Counted from the stretch's first letter, positions 7,710 to 15,952 are shown. The stretch: 53,895 nt of DNA from Streptomyces longispororuber (GCF_014656095.1 NZ_BNBT01000050.1:1-53895), one strand, 5' to 3'. Notes: generated by a model not told the origin, from the letters alone. A program made the numbers and translations.

Positions 7710-8846
7710 GTGCCAGCCGTCCCGGGCCGTCCGCCCGCCCACCGCCCCGCCGACGCGACGCTGCGCGGCCGTCTGCCCGACTTCCCCTGGGACAGGCTCG
7801 AACCGTACAAGGCGACGGCGGCCGCCCACCCCGACGGCATCGTCGACCTCTCCGTCGGGACCCCGGTCGACCCGGTGCCCGAGGAGGTGCAGAAGGCGCT
7901 GGTCGCGGCCGCCGACTCGCCCGGCTACCCGACGGTGTGGGGCACCCCCGAGCTGCGCGACGCGATCACCGGCTGGTGCGGGCGCCGCCTGGGCGCCCGC
8001 GGCCTCACCCACCACAACGTCCTGCCGATCGTCGGCTCCAAGGAGCTCGTCGCCTGGCTGCCCACCCAGCTCGGCCTCGGCCCCGGCGACGTGGTGGCGT
8101 ACCCGCGCCTGGCGTACCCGACGTACGAGGTCGGCGCCCGCCTTGCCGGTGCCGGGCACGTCACCTACGAGGACCCGCTGGACCTCGACCCCACGCACCT
8201 GAGGCTCCTGTGGCTCAACTCGCCCTCCAACCCCACGGGCCGTGTCCTGTCAAAGGACACCCTGGCCCGGGTCGTGGCGTGGGCCCGTGAGCACGGCGTC
8301 CTGCTGGCCAGCGACGAGTGCTACCTGGAGCTGGGCTGGGAGGCCGACCCGGCCTCGGTCCTGCACCCGGACGTGTGCGGCGGCTCGTACGAGGGCGTCG
8401 TGGCGGTGCACTCCCTCTCCAAGCGCTCGAACCTCGCGGGCTACCGCGCGGCCTTCCTCGCCGGCGACGCCGCCGTCCTCGGCGACCTGCTCCAGATCCG
8501 CAAGCACGGCGGCATGATGACCTCGGCCCCGACGCAGGCCGCCGTGGTCGCGGCCCTCGGGGACGACGTCCACGTCCACGCCCAGCGCGAGCGCTACGCC
8601 GCCCGCCGCGCCGCGCTCCGCGGGGCCCTGCTGCGGCACGGCTTCCGCATCGAGCACAGCGAGGCGAGCCTGTACCTGTGGGCCACCCGCGACGAGTCCT
8701 GCTGGGACACGGTCGCCCACCTGGCCTCCCTCGGCATCCTCGTGGCCCCGGGCGACTTCTACGGCGAGGCGGGCGAGCGGTTCGTCCGCGTGGCGATGAC
8801 GGCGACGGACGAGCGGGTGGCGGCGGCGGTGGCCCGCCTGGGCTGA
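7710..8846 (+). CDS. dapC: Succinyldiaminopimelate transaminase
   Basis: This 378-residue class I/II PLP aminotransferase converts N-succinyl-2-amino-6-ketopimelate and glutamate to N-succinyl-LL-DAP in the succinylase lysine/DAP route. It shows VDLSVGTPVDPVP, GYPTVWGTPELRDAI, WLNSPSNPTGRVL, DECYLELGW and the Schiff-base lysine K238 in SLSKRSNLAGYR. The SKRSN form and the short N-terminal arm are typical of actinobacterial DapC. GTG 7710 has GGAG about 9 nt upstream. The pathway partner dapE lies 2 kb downstream; dapD is not in this window. Confidence 0.95.
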   Translation: MPAVPGRPPAHRPADATLRGRLPDFPWDRLEPYKATAAAHPDGIVDLSVGTPVDPVPEEVQKALVAAADSPGYPTVWGTPELRDAITGWCGRRLGARGLTHHNVLPIVGSKELVAWLPTQLGLGPGDVVAYPRLAYPTYEVGARLAGAGHVTYEDPLDLDPTHLRLLWLNSPSNPTGRVLSKDTLARVVAWAREHGVLLASDECYLELGWEADPASVLHPDVCGGSYEGVVAVHSLSKRSNLAGYRAAFLAGDAAVLGDLLQIRKHGGMMTSAPTQAAVVAALGDDVHVHAQRERYAARRAALRGALLRHGFRIEHSEASLYLWATRDESCWDTVAHLASLGILVAPGDFYGEAGERFVRVAMTATDERVAAAVARLG

Positions 8847-8901
8847 GCGGCCGGACGGCGGCCCGCCCGGGGCGGTCCGGGCGGCGGTCCGCCGTGAACG
8901 G

Positions 8902-8947
8902 CGCGAAGGGGTGCGGGGAGCCGTGTGGCTCCCCGCACCCCTTCGCG
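8902..8947. terminator. Perfect 21-bp bidirectional terminator between dapC and the secreted-protein gene
   Basis: Arms 8902-8922 and 8927-8947 are exact reverse complements with a four-base loop. The hairpin sits between two convergent genes and can end transcription from both sides. The GAAGGGGTGCGGGGAGCC core resembles the GAAGGGGCGCGGGGAAC element at 16631 and 16732. Confidence 0.85.
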
Positions 8948-8966
8948 CGTACCCGACCTGGAGGGG

Positions 8967-9368
8967 TCAGTTCAGCGGCAGGGACTTCACCGGGAGCTGC
9001 TGCGCCGGCAGGTTCTTGCCCGTGGCGTCGCCCAGGACCTCGCCGGCCCCCTCGGTCACGTCGTCGGCGGCGCCCTTCGCGGCGGGCGCCATGGTCTTCG
9101 CGCTCTTGCCGACCGTCTTCCCGGCCGTGGGCACGCCCTTCTTGACGGCCTTGCTGCCGGTGTCCGCGGCCGCGCCGCTGGCCTTCTGCGCCGCGCCGTC
9201 GACCGTGTCGCCCAGGCTGCCCGGGTCGACGGCGGAGAGCCCGCCCAGCTTGGACGCGCCCGGCAGGTCGGCGGCGTTCGCGGAGCCGGCCGCACCGACC
9301 ACGGGTGCCGCTCCCGCCGCAACCAGCAGCGCGGCACGGGCGATCCGACGGGTCAGGGGGAGGGACAT
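8967..9368 (-). CDS. Secreted Ala/Gly/Lys-rich small protein
   Basis: This 133-residue exported protein has an N-region LTRRIAR, a hydrophobic core and a probable signal peptidase site after SANA (about residue 33). The mature part is a low-complexity helix-favouring sequence rich in Ala, Gly, Lys and Asp, with no cysteines and no recognised domain. Streptomyces homologues are sometimes labelled 'ATP-binding protein', but I see no nucleotide-binding motif. ATG 9368 follows AAGGAG. A promoter with an overlapping palindrome lies upstream at 9488-9526. Function unknown; an extracellular or wall-associated role is inferred. Confidence 0.85.
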   Translation of the reverse strand: MSLPLTRRIARAALLVAAGAAPVVGAAGSANAADLPGASKLGGLSAVDPGSLGDTVDGAAQKASGAAADTGSKAVKKGVPTAGKTVGKSAKTMAPAAKGAADDVTEGAGEVLGDATGKNLPAQQLPVKSLPLN

Positions 9369-9487
9369 GATGCTCCTTAGCGGGAGTGGAAGGTGATGTG
9401 TGCCGGCCGGAGGACGTCCGGCGTTCAGACGCAGTGACTACCGCTCGAAGTCCCTGAAAGTTGCGGTGGGGCAACGTAAAGAGTTGG

Positions 9488-9526
9488 TAATGCGTCGCAT
9501 TATCGGCTGCGGATAAATTCGGGCAA
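9488..9526 (-). promoter_or_regulatory. Sigma-70-like promoter overlapped by a perfect palindrome
   Basis: On the minus strand TTGCCC (9526-9521), a 16-bp spacer and GATAAT (9504-9499) form a good promoter for the secreted-protein gene, with the start predicted near 9492. TAATGCG-T-CGCATTA (9488-9502) is a perfect dyad covering the -10 end and the start point, where a repressor would act. The 300-bp gap 9369-9669 otherwise holds only a terminator for the next gene. Confidence 0.6.
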
Positions 9527-9605
9527 ACACTCTGAGCGGAAAGGCGCCCGCGGGGTATCAACCACTGTTCTCCGCAGGGGAATTGGAGCTCCCGTCCGGT
9601 ACGTC

Positions 9606-9642
9606 CCCGACCCCCCGCGGTGCGTCGGACGGCGGGGTCGGG
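9606..9642 (-). terminator. Hairpin after the transglycosylase-like gene
   Basis: CCCGACCCC (9606-9614) pairs with GGGGTCGGG (9634-9642). A second small hairpin, CCCTCG-TT-CGAGGG, follows at about 9645-9658. Both lie just past the stop of the minus-strand gene at 9670. Confidence 0.6.
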
Positions 9643-9669
9643 CGTCCCTCGTTCGAGGGGTCGTCCGCA

Positions 9670-10593
9670 CTACTGCCCAGCGACGATTCGGACGTCGCGC
9701 ACACCCGCCCGGGCCCCCGCCGCCCCGGAGTCCGCCGTCCGCCACGCGTCCCCCGCGTCCCCGGCGCGCCACTCCAGACCCGCGTACGACACCCGCGCGA
9801 TGCCCAGCGCCGAGGCGTTGGCCACCGCCCAGTGCGCCAGCTCCCAGCCGCGGTGCGGGGTGCCGCCGCCGGGCGGGCCGGCTGCCGTCCGGGTGACCGG
9901 GACGCGGACCGTGCGCCCCCGCGCGGGCGCGTGTTCGGGCAGGACCTCCCGCCCGAAGTCCCGCACCAGCGCCCGCCGCACCCGCCGGGGGCCACCCGCC
10001 GCGGCGCCCGGGCCCCCCTCGCAGGTCAGCGTCGCGGAGGTGCGCCCGGTGAGCGCCGCGGCGAGCAGCACCGCGTCCGGCTCGTGCTTCGCGTACGCCT
10101 GCGGGAAGCCGCTGCGCTGCACGCGCTGGGCGGCGACCGTCAGGGGCAGCCGCGAGTAGCCCGGCACCTTCCCGAGGTGGTCGTAGAACCGCACCGAGGC
10201 GTACACCGGGTCCATGATCTGCCGCGCGGTGCCCCAGCCCTGCGAGGGGCGCTGCTGGAACAGGCCCAGCGAATCGCGGTCGCCGTGGCGGATGTTGCGC
10301 AGCCCCGACTCCTGGAGCGCGGTCGCCAGGGCGATGGCCACCGCGCGCTCCGGCATGCCGCGCCGGGTGCCGACGGCGGCGACGGTCGCGGCGTTGGCGG
10401 CCTGCTCCGCGGCCATCTCGTAGCGCGCCCCGTCGCCGTTGCCCGACACCACCGCGCACCGGGGCGCGGAGCGGCTGCCGGAGACGTACTGCACCACCAC
10501 ATAGGCCACGACGGCGAGCAGGACGGCGAGGGCCGCCCCGGTGCGCGGGAGGCGGCTGCGCCGTACGAAAGGGGACGGCTCGGACACGCGCAC
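9670..10593 (-). CDS. Membrane-anchored protein with lytic-transglycosylase-like fold
   Basis: This protein of about 307 residues has one N-terminal helix (TGAALAVLLAVVAYVVVQYVSG). An extracytoplasmic region follows with AIALATALQESGLRN, GDRDSLGLFQQRPSQGWGTA, VYASVRFYDHLGKVPGY and VQRSGFPQAYAKHE. The ES...LGLFQQRPSQGWG pattern resembles the catalytic Glu region of SLT/lysozyme-like enzymes, so peptidoglycan cleavage is a plausible role that I infer. Streptomyces homologues are often mislabelled as metal transporters. The C-terminal 120 residues are unclassified. GTG 10593 is the first sensible start; its ribosome binding site is weak and GTG 10587 is an alternative. Confidence 0.8.
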   Translation of the reverse strand: MRVSEPSPFVRRSRLPRTGAALAVLLAVVAYVVVQYVSGSRSAPRCAVVSGNGDGARYEMAAEQAANAATVAAVGTRRGMPERAVAIALATALQESGLRNIRHGDRDSLGLFQQRPSQGWGTARQIMDPVYASVRFYDHLGKVPGYSRLPLTVAAQRVQRSGFPQAYAKHEPDAVLLAAALTGRTSATLTCEGGPGAAAGGPRRVRRALVRDFGREVLPEHAPARGRTVRVPVTRTAAGPPGGGTPHRGWELAHWAVANASALGIARVSYAGLEWRAGDAGDAWRTADSGAAGARAGVRDVRIVAGQ

Positions 10594-10665
10594 CAAGGTA
10601 CTGGAGCGCACCGACCGTGCCGGCGCGAATACGGAAGGAGACCGTCCGCCGGTACGGGCGCGGCG

Positions 10666-10737
10666 GCGGGCGCTTGCGGGCGGAGGGTGGCGGGCGCTTC
10701 GGAGCGGAGGGTGGCGGGTGCTTCGGGGCGGAGAGTT
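10666..10737. repeat. 24-bp tandem repeat, three units, upstream of dapE
   Basis: Units at 10666-10689, 10690-10713 and 10714-10737 match GCGGGCGCTTCGGAGCGGAG plus GGTG with few changes. The array ends 12 bp before the dapE ATG, where the ribosome binding site should be. No Shine-Dalgarno stands out apart from GGAGAG within the last unit. Confidence 0.85.
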
Positions 10738-10749
10738 AGGGTCGGGGCC

Positions 10750-11841
10750 ATGGACCGAACCACCGCCCCCGCACCGCTGGACCTCACGGCCGACGCCGCC
10801 GCGCTGACCGCCGCGCTCGTCGACTTCCCGTCGCCCAGCGGCGAGGAGAAGGCCCTCGCGGACGCCATCGAGACCGCGCTGCGCGCCCTGCCGCACCTGA
10901 CGGTCGACCGGCACGGGAACAACGTGGTCGCGCGCACGCACCTCGGCCGCGCCGAGCGCGTGGTCCTGGCCGGCCACATCGACACCGTGCCGATCGCCGG
11001 GAACGTGCCCTCGCGCCTGGACGAGGACGGCGTGCTGTGGGGCTGCGGCACCTGCGACATGAAGTCGGGCGTCGCGGTCCAGCTCCGCATCGCGCAGACC
11101 GTGCGCGAACCCAACCGCGACCTCACCTTCGTGTTCTACGACAACGAGGAGGTCGCCGCCCACCTCAACGGCCTGGGGCACCTCGCCGAGGCCCACCCGG
11201 AGTGGCTCGCGGGCGACTTCGCGGTGCTCCTGGAGCCCACCGACGGCCAGGTCGAGGGCGGCTGCCAGGGGACCCTCCGGGTCCACCTCAAGACCAGGGG
11301 GGAGCGCGCGCACTCCGCGCGCGCGTGGATGGGCTCCAACGCGATCCACGCGGCCGCCCCGATCTTCGCGAAGCTCGCCGCGTACGAGCCGCGCAAGCCC
11401 GTCGTCGACGGCCTGGAGTACCACGAGGGCCTCAACGCCGTCGGCATCGAGGGCGGCGTCGCCACCAACGTCATCCCCGACTCCTGCACGGTGGTCGTCA
11501 ACTTCCGCTACGCCCCGGACCGCACGCCCGAGGAGGCGGAGGCCTTCGTCCGGGAGTACTTCGCCGACTGCGGCGTCGACGAGTTCGTCGTGGACGACCA
11601 CTCGGGCGGCGCGCGCCCCGGCCTCGACCACCCCGTGGCTGCGGCCTTCATGGCGGCCGTCGGGGGCGAGGCCCGGCCCAAGTTCGGCTGGACCGACGTG
11701 TCCCGCTTCAGCGCCCTCGGCGTGCCCGCGGTGAACTACAGCCCCGGCAACCCGCTGCTCGCCCACAAGGTGGACGAGCGCGTCCAGGCCTCGCTGATCC
11801 CCGAGGCGGAGGCCCGGCTGCGCGCCTGGCTCACCTCCTGA
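10750..11841 (+). CDS. dapE: Succinyl-diaminopimelate desuccinylase
   Basis: This 363-residue M20 metallohydrolase releases succinate from N-succinyl-LL-DAP, feeding lysine and peptidoglycan synthesis. Metal and catalytic residues are visible: H76 and D78 (AGHIDTVP), D103 (CGTCDMKSG), E133/E134 (YDNEEVA), an EPTDG motif and H339 (LLAHKVDE). A dimerisation domain occupies about residues 180-290 (GERAHSARAWMGSNAIH). ATG 10750 is preceded by the 24-bp repeat array, so the promoter or 5' UTR is formed of repeats. It shares a pathway with dapC. Confidence 0.96.
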   Translation: MDRTTAPAPLDLTADAAALTAALVDFPSPSGEEKALADAIETALRALPHLTVDRHGNNVVARTHLGRAERVVLAGHIDTVPIAGNVPSRLDEDGVLWGCGTCDMKSGVAVQLRIAQTVREPNRDLTFVFYDNEEVAAHLNGLGHLAEAHPEWLAGDFAVLLEPTDGQVEGGCQGTLRVHLKTRGERAHSARAWMGSNAIHAAAPIFAKLAAYEPRKPVVDGLEYHEGLNAVGIEGGVATNVIPDSCTVVVNFRYAPDRTPEEAEAFVREYFADCGVDEFVVDDHSGGARPGLDHPVAAAFMAAVGGEARPKFGWTDVSRFSALGVPAVNYSPGNPLLAHKVDERVQASLIPEAEARLRAWLTS

Positions 11842-11872
11842 CCCCTTCCCGGGCCCCGCAGGCCTTGGGGAA

Positions 11873-11887
11873 TTACGCCGCTCGTAA
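11873..11887. promoter_or_regulatory. Short dyad between dapE and the LOG-family gene
   Basis: TTACG-CCGCT-CGTAA is a perfect 5-bp dyad in a locally AT-richer stretch about 95 bp before the next gene. It could be an operator; the evidence is limited to symmetry and position. Confidence 0.3.
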
Positions 11888-11981
11888 CGCCCGTAGACCT
11901 ACGCTGAAGTGGCACAACGAGTGAGCCGCAGCCGGGCCGGGCAACCGGTCCGGGTCCGGCCGTCAGCGGAAGGGGATGTTC

Positions 11982-12734
11982 ATGGGCAATCCGGAAGCGC
12001 AGGGTCCGCCGGAGGAGCAGCGCCTGGGGCCGGTGGTGCGGCGCCGTGAACAGATCACGCCCGGGACCACCGACCAGCGGCTCCTCGACACCGAGGGCGG
12101 CGACGCGGAGTGGGTGCACACCGACCCCTGGCGCGTCATGCGCATCCAGTCCGAGTTCGTCGAGGGCTTCGGCGCCCTCGCCGAACTCCCGAGCGCCATC
12201 AGCGTCTTCGGCTCGGCCCGCACCCGCCCCGGCACCCCCGAGTACGAGGCGGGCGTGCGCATCGGCAAGGCGCTCGTGGAGGCGGGCTTCGCGGTGATCA
12301 CCGGCGGCGGGCCCGGCGCGATGGAGGCCGCCAACAAGGGCGCCCGCGACGCCCAGGGCGTCTCCGTCGGGCTCGGCATCGAGCTGCCCTTCGAGCAGGG
12401 GCTCAACCCGCACGTCGACATCGGCGTCAACTTCCGCTACTTCTTCGTCCGCAAGACGATGTTCGTGAAGTACGCGCAGGGGTTCGTGGTACTGCCCGGC
12501 GGCCTCGGCACCCTCGACGAGCTCTTCGAGGCACTCACCCTCGTCCAGACCCGCAAGGTCACCCGCTTCCCCATCGTCCTCTTCGGCTCCGCCTACTGGG
12601 GCGGCCTGGTCGACTGGCTCCGCGACACGGTGGTGGCCCAGGGCAAGGCCTCCGAGCACGACCTGATGCTGTTCCACGTCACGGACGAGGTCGAGGAGGC
12701 GGTCAGCCTGGTCACCAAGGAGGTGAGCGGCTGA
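11982..12734 (+). CDS. LOG-family protein (TIGR00730), putative cytokinin riboside phosphoribohydrolase-like
   Basis: This 250-residue Rossmann-fold protein has the paired LOG motifs GGGPGAMEAANKGA and PGGLGTLDELFEALTLVQ. The family hydrolyses nucleoside 5'-monophosphates such as cytokinin ribotides in characterised members; the substrate here is unknown. ATG 11982 is chosen over 11976 because GGAAGGGG ends 6 nt before it. The 75-residue N-terminal extension (RRREQITPGTTDQRLLD) is usual for the actinobacterial long form. It lies next to dapE, as Rv1205 lies near dapE in M. tuberculosis (from memory). Confidence 0.92.
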   Translation: MGNPEAQGPPEEQRLGPVVRRREQITPGTTDQRLLDTEGGDAEWVHTDPWRVMRIQSEFVEGFGALAELPSAISVFGSARTRPGTPEYEAGVRIGKALVEAGFAVITGGGPGAMEAANKGARDAQGVSVGLGIELPFEQGLNPHVDIGVNFRYFFVRKTMFVKYAQGFVVLPGGLGTLDELFEALTLVQTRKVTRFPIVLFGSAYWGGLVDWLRDTVVAQGKASEHDLMLFHVTDEVEEAVSLVTKEVSG

Positions 12735-12760
12735 CCCACCGCGACGCCGGACGGGAGGAT

Positions 12761-12931
12761 GTCAGCCTGTCCGGCGTTTGAGGACGAGGCGCGAAGCGCC
12801 GTTGCGGTGACGCCGGGCGGGAGGATCTCAGCCCGTCCGGCGTTTGAGGACAAGGCGCGGAGCGCCGTTGCGGTGACGTGCGGCAGGAGAGTCCAGCCCG
12901 TCCGGCGATTGAGGACGAGGCGCGGAGCGCC
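12761..12931 (+). repeat. Streptomyces dispersed repeat, three tandem copies
   Basis: Copies at 12761-12800, 12827-12866 and 12892-12931 share the core CCGTCCGGCGTTTGAGGACG plus AGGCGCGGAGCGCC, with periods of 66 and 65 bp. Further copies occur at 31627 (inverted) and 31766. Two GC hairpins follow (about 12938-12956 and 12963-12982) and could terminate both convergent neighbours. Confidence 0.85.
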
Positions 12932-12986
12932 GACGGGGTCCGGGGCGGAGCCCCGGTCGACGGCCCAGGGGCGAAGCCCTGGGAGG

Positions 12987-13847
12987 CTACGCCAGCCCGC
13001 GCCGGGCCACGGCGGGAGGCCGAAACCCGGCGAGGGAGGCGACCATGTCCACCACCTGCCGCGTCTCCGCGACCTCGTGCACCCGGTACACCTGCGCCCC
13101 CAGCCACGCCGAAACCGCCGTCGTGGCCAGCGTCCCGATCACCCGCTCCTTGACGGGCCGGTCCAGCGTCTCCCCGACGAAGTCCTTGTTGGACAGGGAC
13201 ACGAGCACGGGCCACCCCGTGTCCACCAGCTCGCCGAGCCGCCGCGTCGCCTCCAGCGAGTGCCGCGTGTTCTTGCCGAAGTCGTGCCCCGGGTCGATGA
13301 GCACCGACTCCCGGGGCACGCCGAGGGCCACCGCCCGCTCGGCGAGCCCGACGGTCACCCGCAGGATGTCGGCCACGACGTCCTCGTACTCCACGCGGTG
13401 CGGCCGCGTCCGCGGCCGCGCCCCGCCGGCGTGGGTGCACACGAGCCCGACCCCGTACCGCGCGGCGACCTCCGCGAGCTTCGGGTCGACCCCGCCCCAG
13501 GCGTCGTTGAGCAGGTCCGCCCCCGCCTCGCACACGGCCTCGCCGACCTCGTGCCGCCAGGTGTCGACGCTGATGACGACGTCGGGGAAGCGGCGCCGCA
13601 CCTCGGCGACGAACCCGACCGTCCTGCGGGCCTCCTCCGCGGCGGTGACCTCCTCGCCGGGACCGGCCTTGACGCCGCCGATGTCGATGACGGCGGCGCC
13701 CTCGGCCACCGCCTGCTCCACGCGCGCGAGGGCGGGCTCGTCGCGGAACGTGGCGCCCTGGTCGTAGAAGGAGTCCGGGGTCCGGTTCACGATCGCCATG
13801 ATCACCGGCTCGTGCGCCTCGAACACGCGCCTGCCCAGCTTGAGCAT
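12987..13847 (-). CDS. Dihydropteroate synthase homologue (FolP2-like)
   Basis: This 286-residue TIM-barrel pterin-binding protein has MAIVNRTPDSFYDQGATF, AAVIDIGGVKAGPG, ISVDTWRHEV, LLNDAWGG and VLIDPGHDFGKNT. DHPS condenses pABA with dihydropterin pyrophosphate, but this sequence type and neighbourhood match mycobacterial FolP2 (Rv1207), for which DHPS activity has been questioned. Canonical SxRPG is absent here, with KDFVGETLDRP in place of the usual loop, so the activity is uncertain. ATG 13847 has GGAGG 10 nt upstream; an in-frame ATG at 13910 would add 21 residues. Confidence 0.88.
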   Translation of the reverse strand: MLKLGRRVFEAHEPVIMAIVNRTPDSFYDQGATFRDEPALARVEQAVAEGAAVIDIGGVKAGPGEEVTAAEEARRTVGFVAEVRRRFPDVVISVDTWRHEVGEAVCEAGADLLNDAWGGVDPKLAEVAARYGVGLVCTHAGGARPRTRPHRVEYEDVVADILRVTVGLAERAVALGVPRESVLIDPGHDFGKNTRHSLEATRRLGELVDTGWPVLVSLSNKDFVGETLDRPVKERVIGTLATTAVSAWLGAQVYRVHEVAETRQVVDMVASLAGFRPPAVARRGLA

Positions 13848-14086
13848 CCCCTGTGCGCCTCCTGTCGTCCCTGTGGTCACCGGCGGCTCCGCCGTCACCG
13901 ATCGGGTCACGGACCTTGACGGCCCCCGCCGCCTGCGACCTTAACTGTCACAGCCGCATGGCACGATCGGAGCCGGACAGTAAGCCGGACATCCGTAAGC
14001 CGACATCCGTAAGCCAGACACTCGTAAGCCAGACAGTTCCGTGCCGACCGGCCGCGGTCGGCATCCGAGCGTGGGGACCCGCACAG

Positions 14087-14548
14087 ATGGTCATGTTCCT
14101 GTTCCTGGTCATCGCCCTCGTGGTGGTGGTCGCCGCGGTGACGCTGGCCGTCCTGGGCGGCTCCGGCGGCGGCGCGCTGCCGGAGGTGGAGCCGGAGCGG
14201 TTCGCCGACCCGCTGCCCCCGGACCGGCCGCTGCGCCGCGCCGACGTGGAGGCCGTGCGCTTCCCGATGACGGTCCGCGGCTACCGCATGGTGGACGTGG
14301 ACGAGGCCCTCGACCGCCTGGGTGCCGAACTGGCCGAGCGGGACGCCCGGATCGCGGAGCTGGAGACCGCCCTCGCGGGCGCCCAGGCGACGGCGGTCGG
14401 CGGCCCGGGCCTCTTCCAGCGGTACGGCTCGGGGGAGTACGCCGCCCAGGAGCCCGCCCCGGGACCCGCCCCCGGCCCCGAGGACCGGCCACCGGGCGGC
14501 CGGGGCCCGGCGGACCGCCCGGACGGGCGTCCGGAGGAGGACCGGTGA
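14087..14548 (+). CDS. DivIVA-domain membrane protein
   Basis: This 153-residue protein has one N-terminal helix (MFLFLVIALVVVVAAVTLAVLGG), a DivIVA-like motif (ADVEAVRFPMTVRGYRMVDV plus DEALDRLGAEL, residues 48-80), a short coiled-coil and a Pro/Gly-rich acidic tail. DivIVA motifs bind curved membrane or assemble polar complexes; here a membrane-tethered scaffold is inferred. ATG 14087 follows GTGGGGA. Its stop overlaps the tag start (GTGA), so the two are co-translated. Confidence 0.85.
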   Translation: MVMFLFLVIALVVVVAAVTLAVLGGSGGGALPEVEPERFADPLPPDRPLRRADVEAVRFPMTVRGYRMVDVDEALDRLGAELAERDARIAELETALAGAQATAVGGPGLFQRYGSGEYAAQEPAPGPAPGPEDRPPGGRGPADRPDGRPEEDR

Positions 14549-15132
14549 GCGGCGCCGTCGCGGGCCCGGACGGCGCCCTGCGCTGCCCCTGGGGCCTGTC
14601 CACCGAGGACTACGTGGCGTACCACGACGAGGAGTGGGGCCGCCCGGTCCACGGCGACGACGCGCTCTTCGAGCGGCTCTGCCTGGAGGCCTTCCAGTCG
14701 GGCCTGTCGTGGATCACGATCCTGCGCCGCCGCGAGGGCTTCCGCGCCGCCTTCTCCGGCTTCAAGATCGCCGCGGTGGCGGAGTTCACGGACGCCGACC
14801 GGGAGCGGCTCCTGGCCGACGAGGGCATCATCCGCAACCGCGCGAAGGTCGACGCGACGCTCGCCAACGCGCGCGTGCTCGCCGACTGGCCCGAGGGCGA
14901 GCTCGACCGCCTCATCTGGTCGTTCGCCCCGGACGCGGCCGTCCGCCCGGTGCCGCGGACCCTGGCCGAGGTGCCCGCGGTCACGGACGAGTCCACGGCC
15001 CTGGCCAAGGCCCTCAAGAAGCGCGGCCTGCGCTTCGTCGGCCCCACCACGGCGTACGCCCTGATGCAGGCCTGCGGCCTGGTCGACGACCACCTCGCGG
15101 ACTGCGTGGCCCGCGGGGCGGGCGGCGCCTGA
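14545..15132 (+). CDS. tag: DNA-3-methyladenine glycosylase I
   Basis: This 195-residue base-excision enzyme removes 3-methyladenine. It has RCPWG, YVAYHDEEWGRPVH, LEAFQSGLSWITILRRREGFR and GIIRNRAKV. The zinc-snap ligands known from E. coli Tag are present as C14, H27, H183 and C187. GTG 14545 has a strong GGAGGAGG site and overlaps the upstream stop. The mycobacterial homologue (Rv1210) holds the same position. It ends 19 bp from the convergent enoyl-CoA hydratase gene. Confidence 0.96.
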   Translation: MSGAVAGPDGALRCPWGLSTEDYVAYHDEEWGRPVHGDDALFERLCLEAFQSGLSWITILRRREGFRAAFSGFKIAAVAEFTDADRERLLADEGIIRNRAKVDATLANARVLADWPEGELDRLIWSFAPDAAVRPVPRTLAEVPAVTDESTALAKALKKRGLRFVGPTTAYALMQACGLVDDHLADCVARGAGGA

Positions 15133-15151
15133 CGCGCGCCGCCCCGGGGCG

Positions 15152-15952
15152 TCAGCGGCCCAGGTACCGCGGCTGGGCCTTGTCGAGGAAGGCCTGCACG
15201 GCGATGGCGTGGTCCTCGGACGCGCCCGCCCTCGTCTGCAGCTCGTCCTCCTTGTCCAGGGCCTCGTCCAGCGAGTGCCCGGCCGCGTACGCGAGGGACT
15301 CCTTGAGCGCCGCGTAGGCGAGGGTCGGCCCGTCGGCCAGCGCGCGGGCCACCGCGCGCGCCTCGTCGGCCAGGGCGTCCGCGGGCACCACCTTGTTGAC
15401 GATCCCCAGGTCGTACGCCTCCTGGGCGTTGAGGCCGCGCGGGAAGAGCAGCAGGTCGGCGGCGCGGCTCTGGCCGATCAGGCGGGACAGCGTCCAGGAA
15501 ACCCCGGAGTCGGCGGTCAGGGCCACCCCGGCGAACGAGGTGTTGAACGACGCCGTGTCCGCGGCCACGCGGTAGTCGGCCGCGAGGGCGAAGCCGAAGC
15601 CCGCGCCGGCCGCCACGCCGTTGACGCCCGCCACCACCGGCTTGGGCATGCCGGTCAACGCGCGCACGATCGGGTTGTAGTGCTCCCGCACCGTGCTCAT
15701 CGTCTGCCCCGAGCCCGACGCGCGGGCCTCCTGGAGCACGCCGATGTGCTCCTTGAGGTCCTGGCCCACGCAGAAGGCCCGGCCGACCGCGGTGAGCAGC
15801 ACCGCGCGCACCGCGGGGTCGGCCCCGGCCTCGCGCGCGGCCTCGCGCAGGGCCACCTTCGCCTCGGTGTTCAGCGCGTTCATCGCGTCGGGGCGGTTCA
15901 GCGTGATCGTCGCGAGCCCGTCGCTCACCTCGTAGAGCACGGTGTCGGCCAT
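15152..15952 (-). CDS. Enoyl-CoA hydratase/isomerase family protein (PaaG-like)
   Basis: This 266-residue crotonase-fold protein has the oxyanion-hole segments AFCVGQDLKEH and VNGVAAGAGFGFALAADYRV. The hydratase Glu pair is not evident. Instead FAGVALTADSGVSWTLSRLIG resembles PaaG-type isomerases, whose catalytic Asp lies in a DSG motif. It probably acts on an acyl-CoA as an isomerase rather than a hydratase, which is my inference from the motif. ATG 15952 follows GGAGGGG. A promoter is predicted at 16065-16094. Confidence 0.9.
   Translation of the reverse strand: MADTVLYEVSDGLATITLNRPDAMNALNTEAKVALREAAREAGADPAVRAVLLTAVGRAFCVGQDLKEHIGVLQEARASGSGQTMSTVREHYNPIVRALTGMPKPVVAGVNGVAAGAGFGFALAADYRVAADTASFNTSFAGVALTADSGVSWTLSRLIGQSRAADLLLFPRGLNAQEAYDLGIVNKVVPADALADEARAVARALADGPTLAYAALKESLAYAAGHSLDEALDKEDELQTRAGASEDHAIAVQAFLDKAQPRYLGR

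Noticed and set aside
10594..11766. N-terminal extension of the transglycosylase-like frame across dapE
   Set aside because: This part is antisense to dapE, whose motifs are complete; the frame is open because of GC bias only.
12761..12931. CRISPR-like array
   Set aside because: Three repeats with spacers that are themselves similar and part of the 65-66 bp unit; no cas genes; it is a dispersed Streptomyces repeat.
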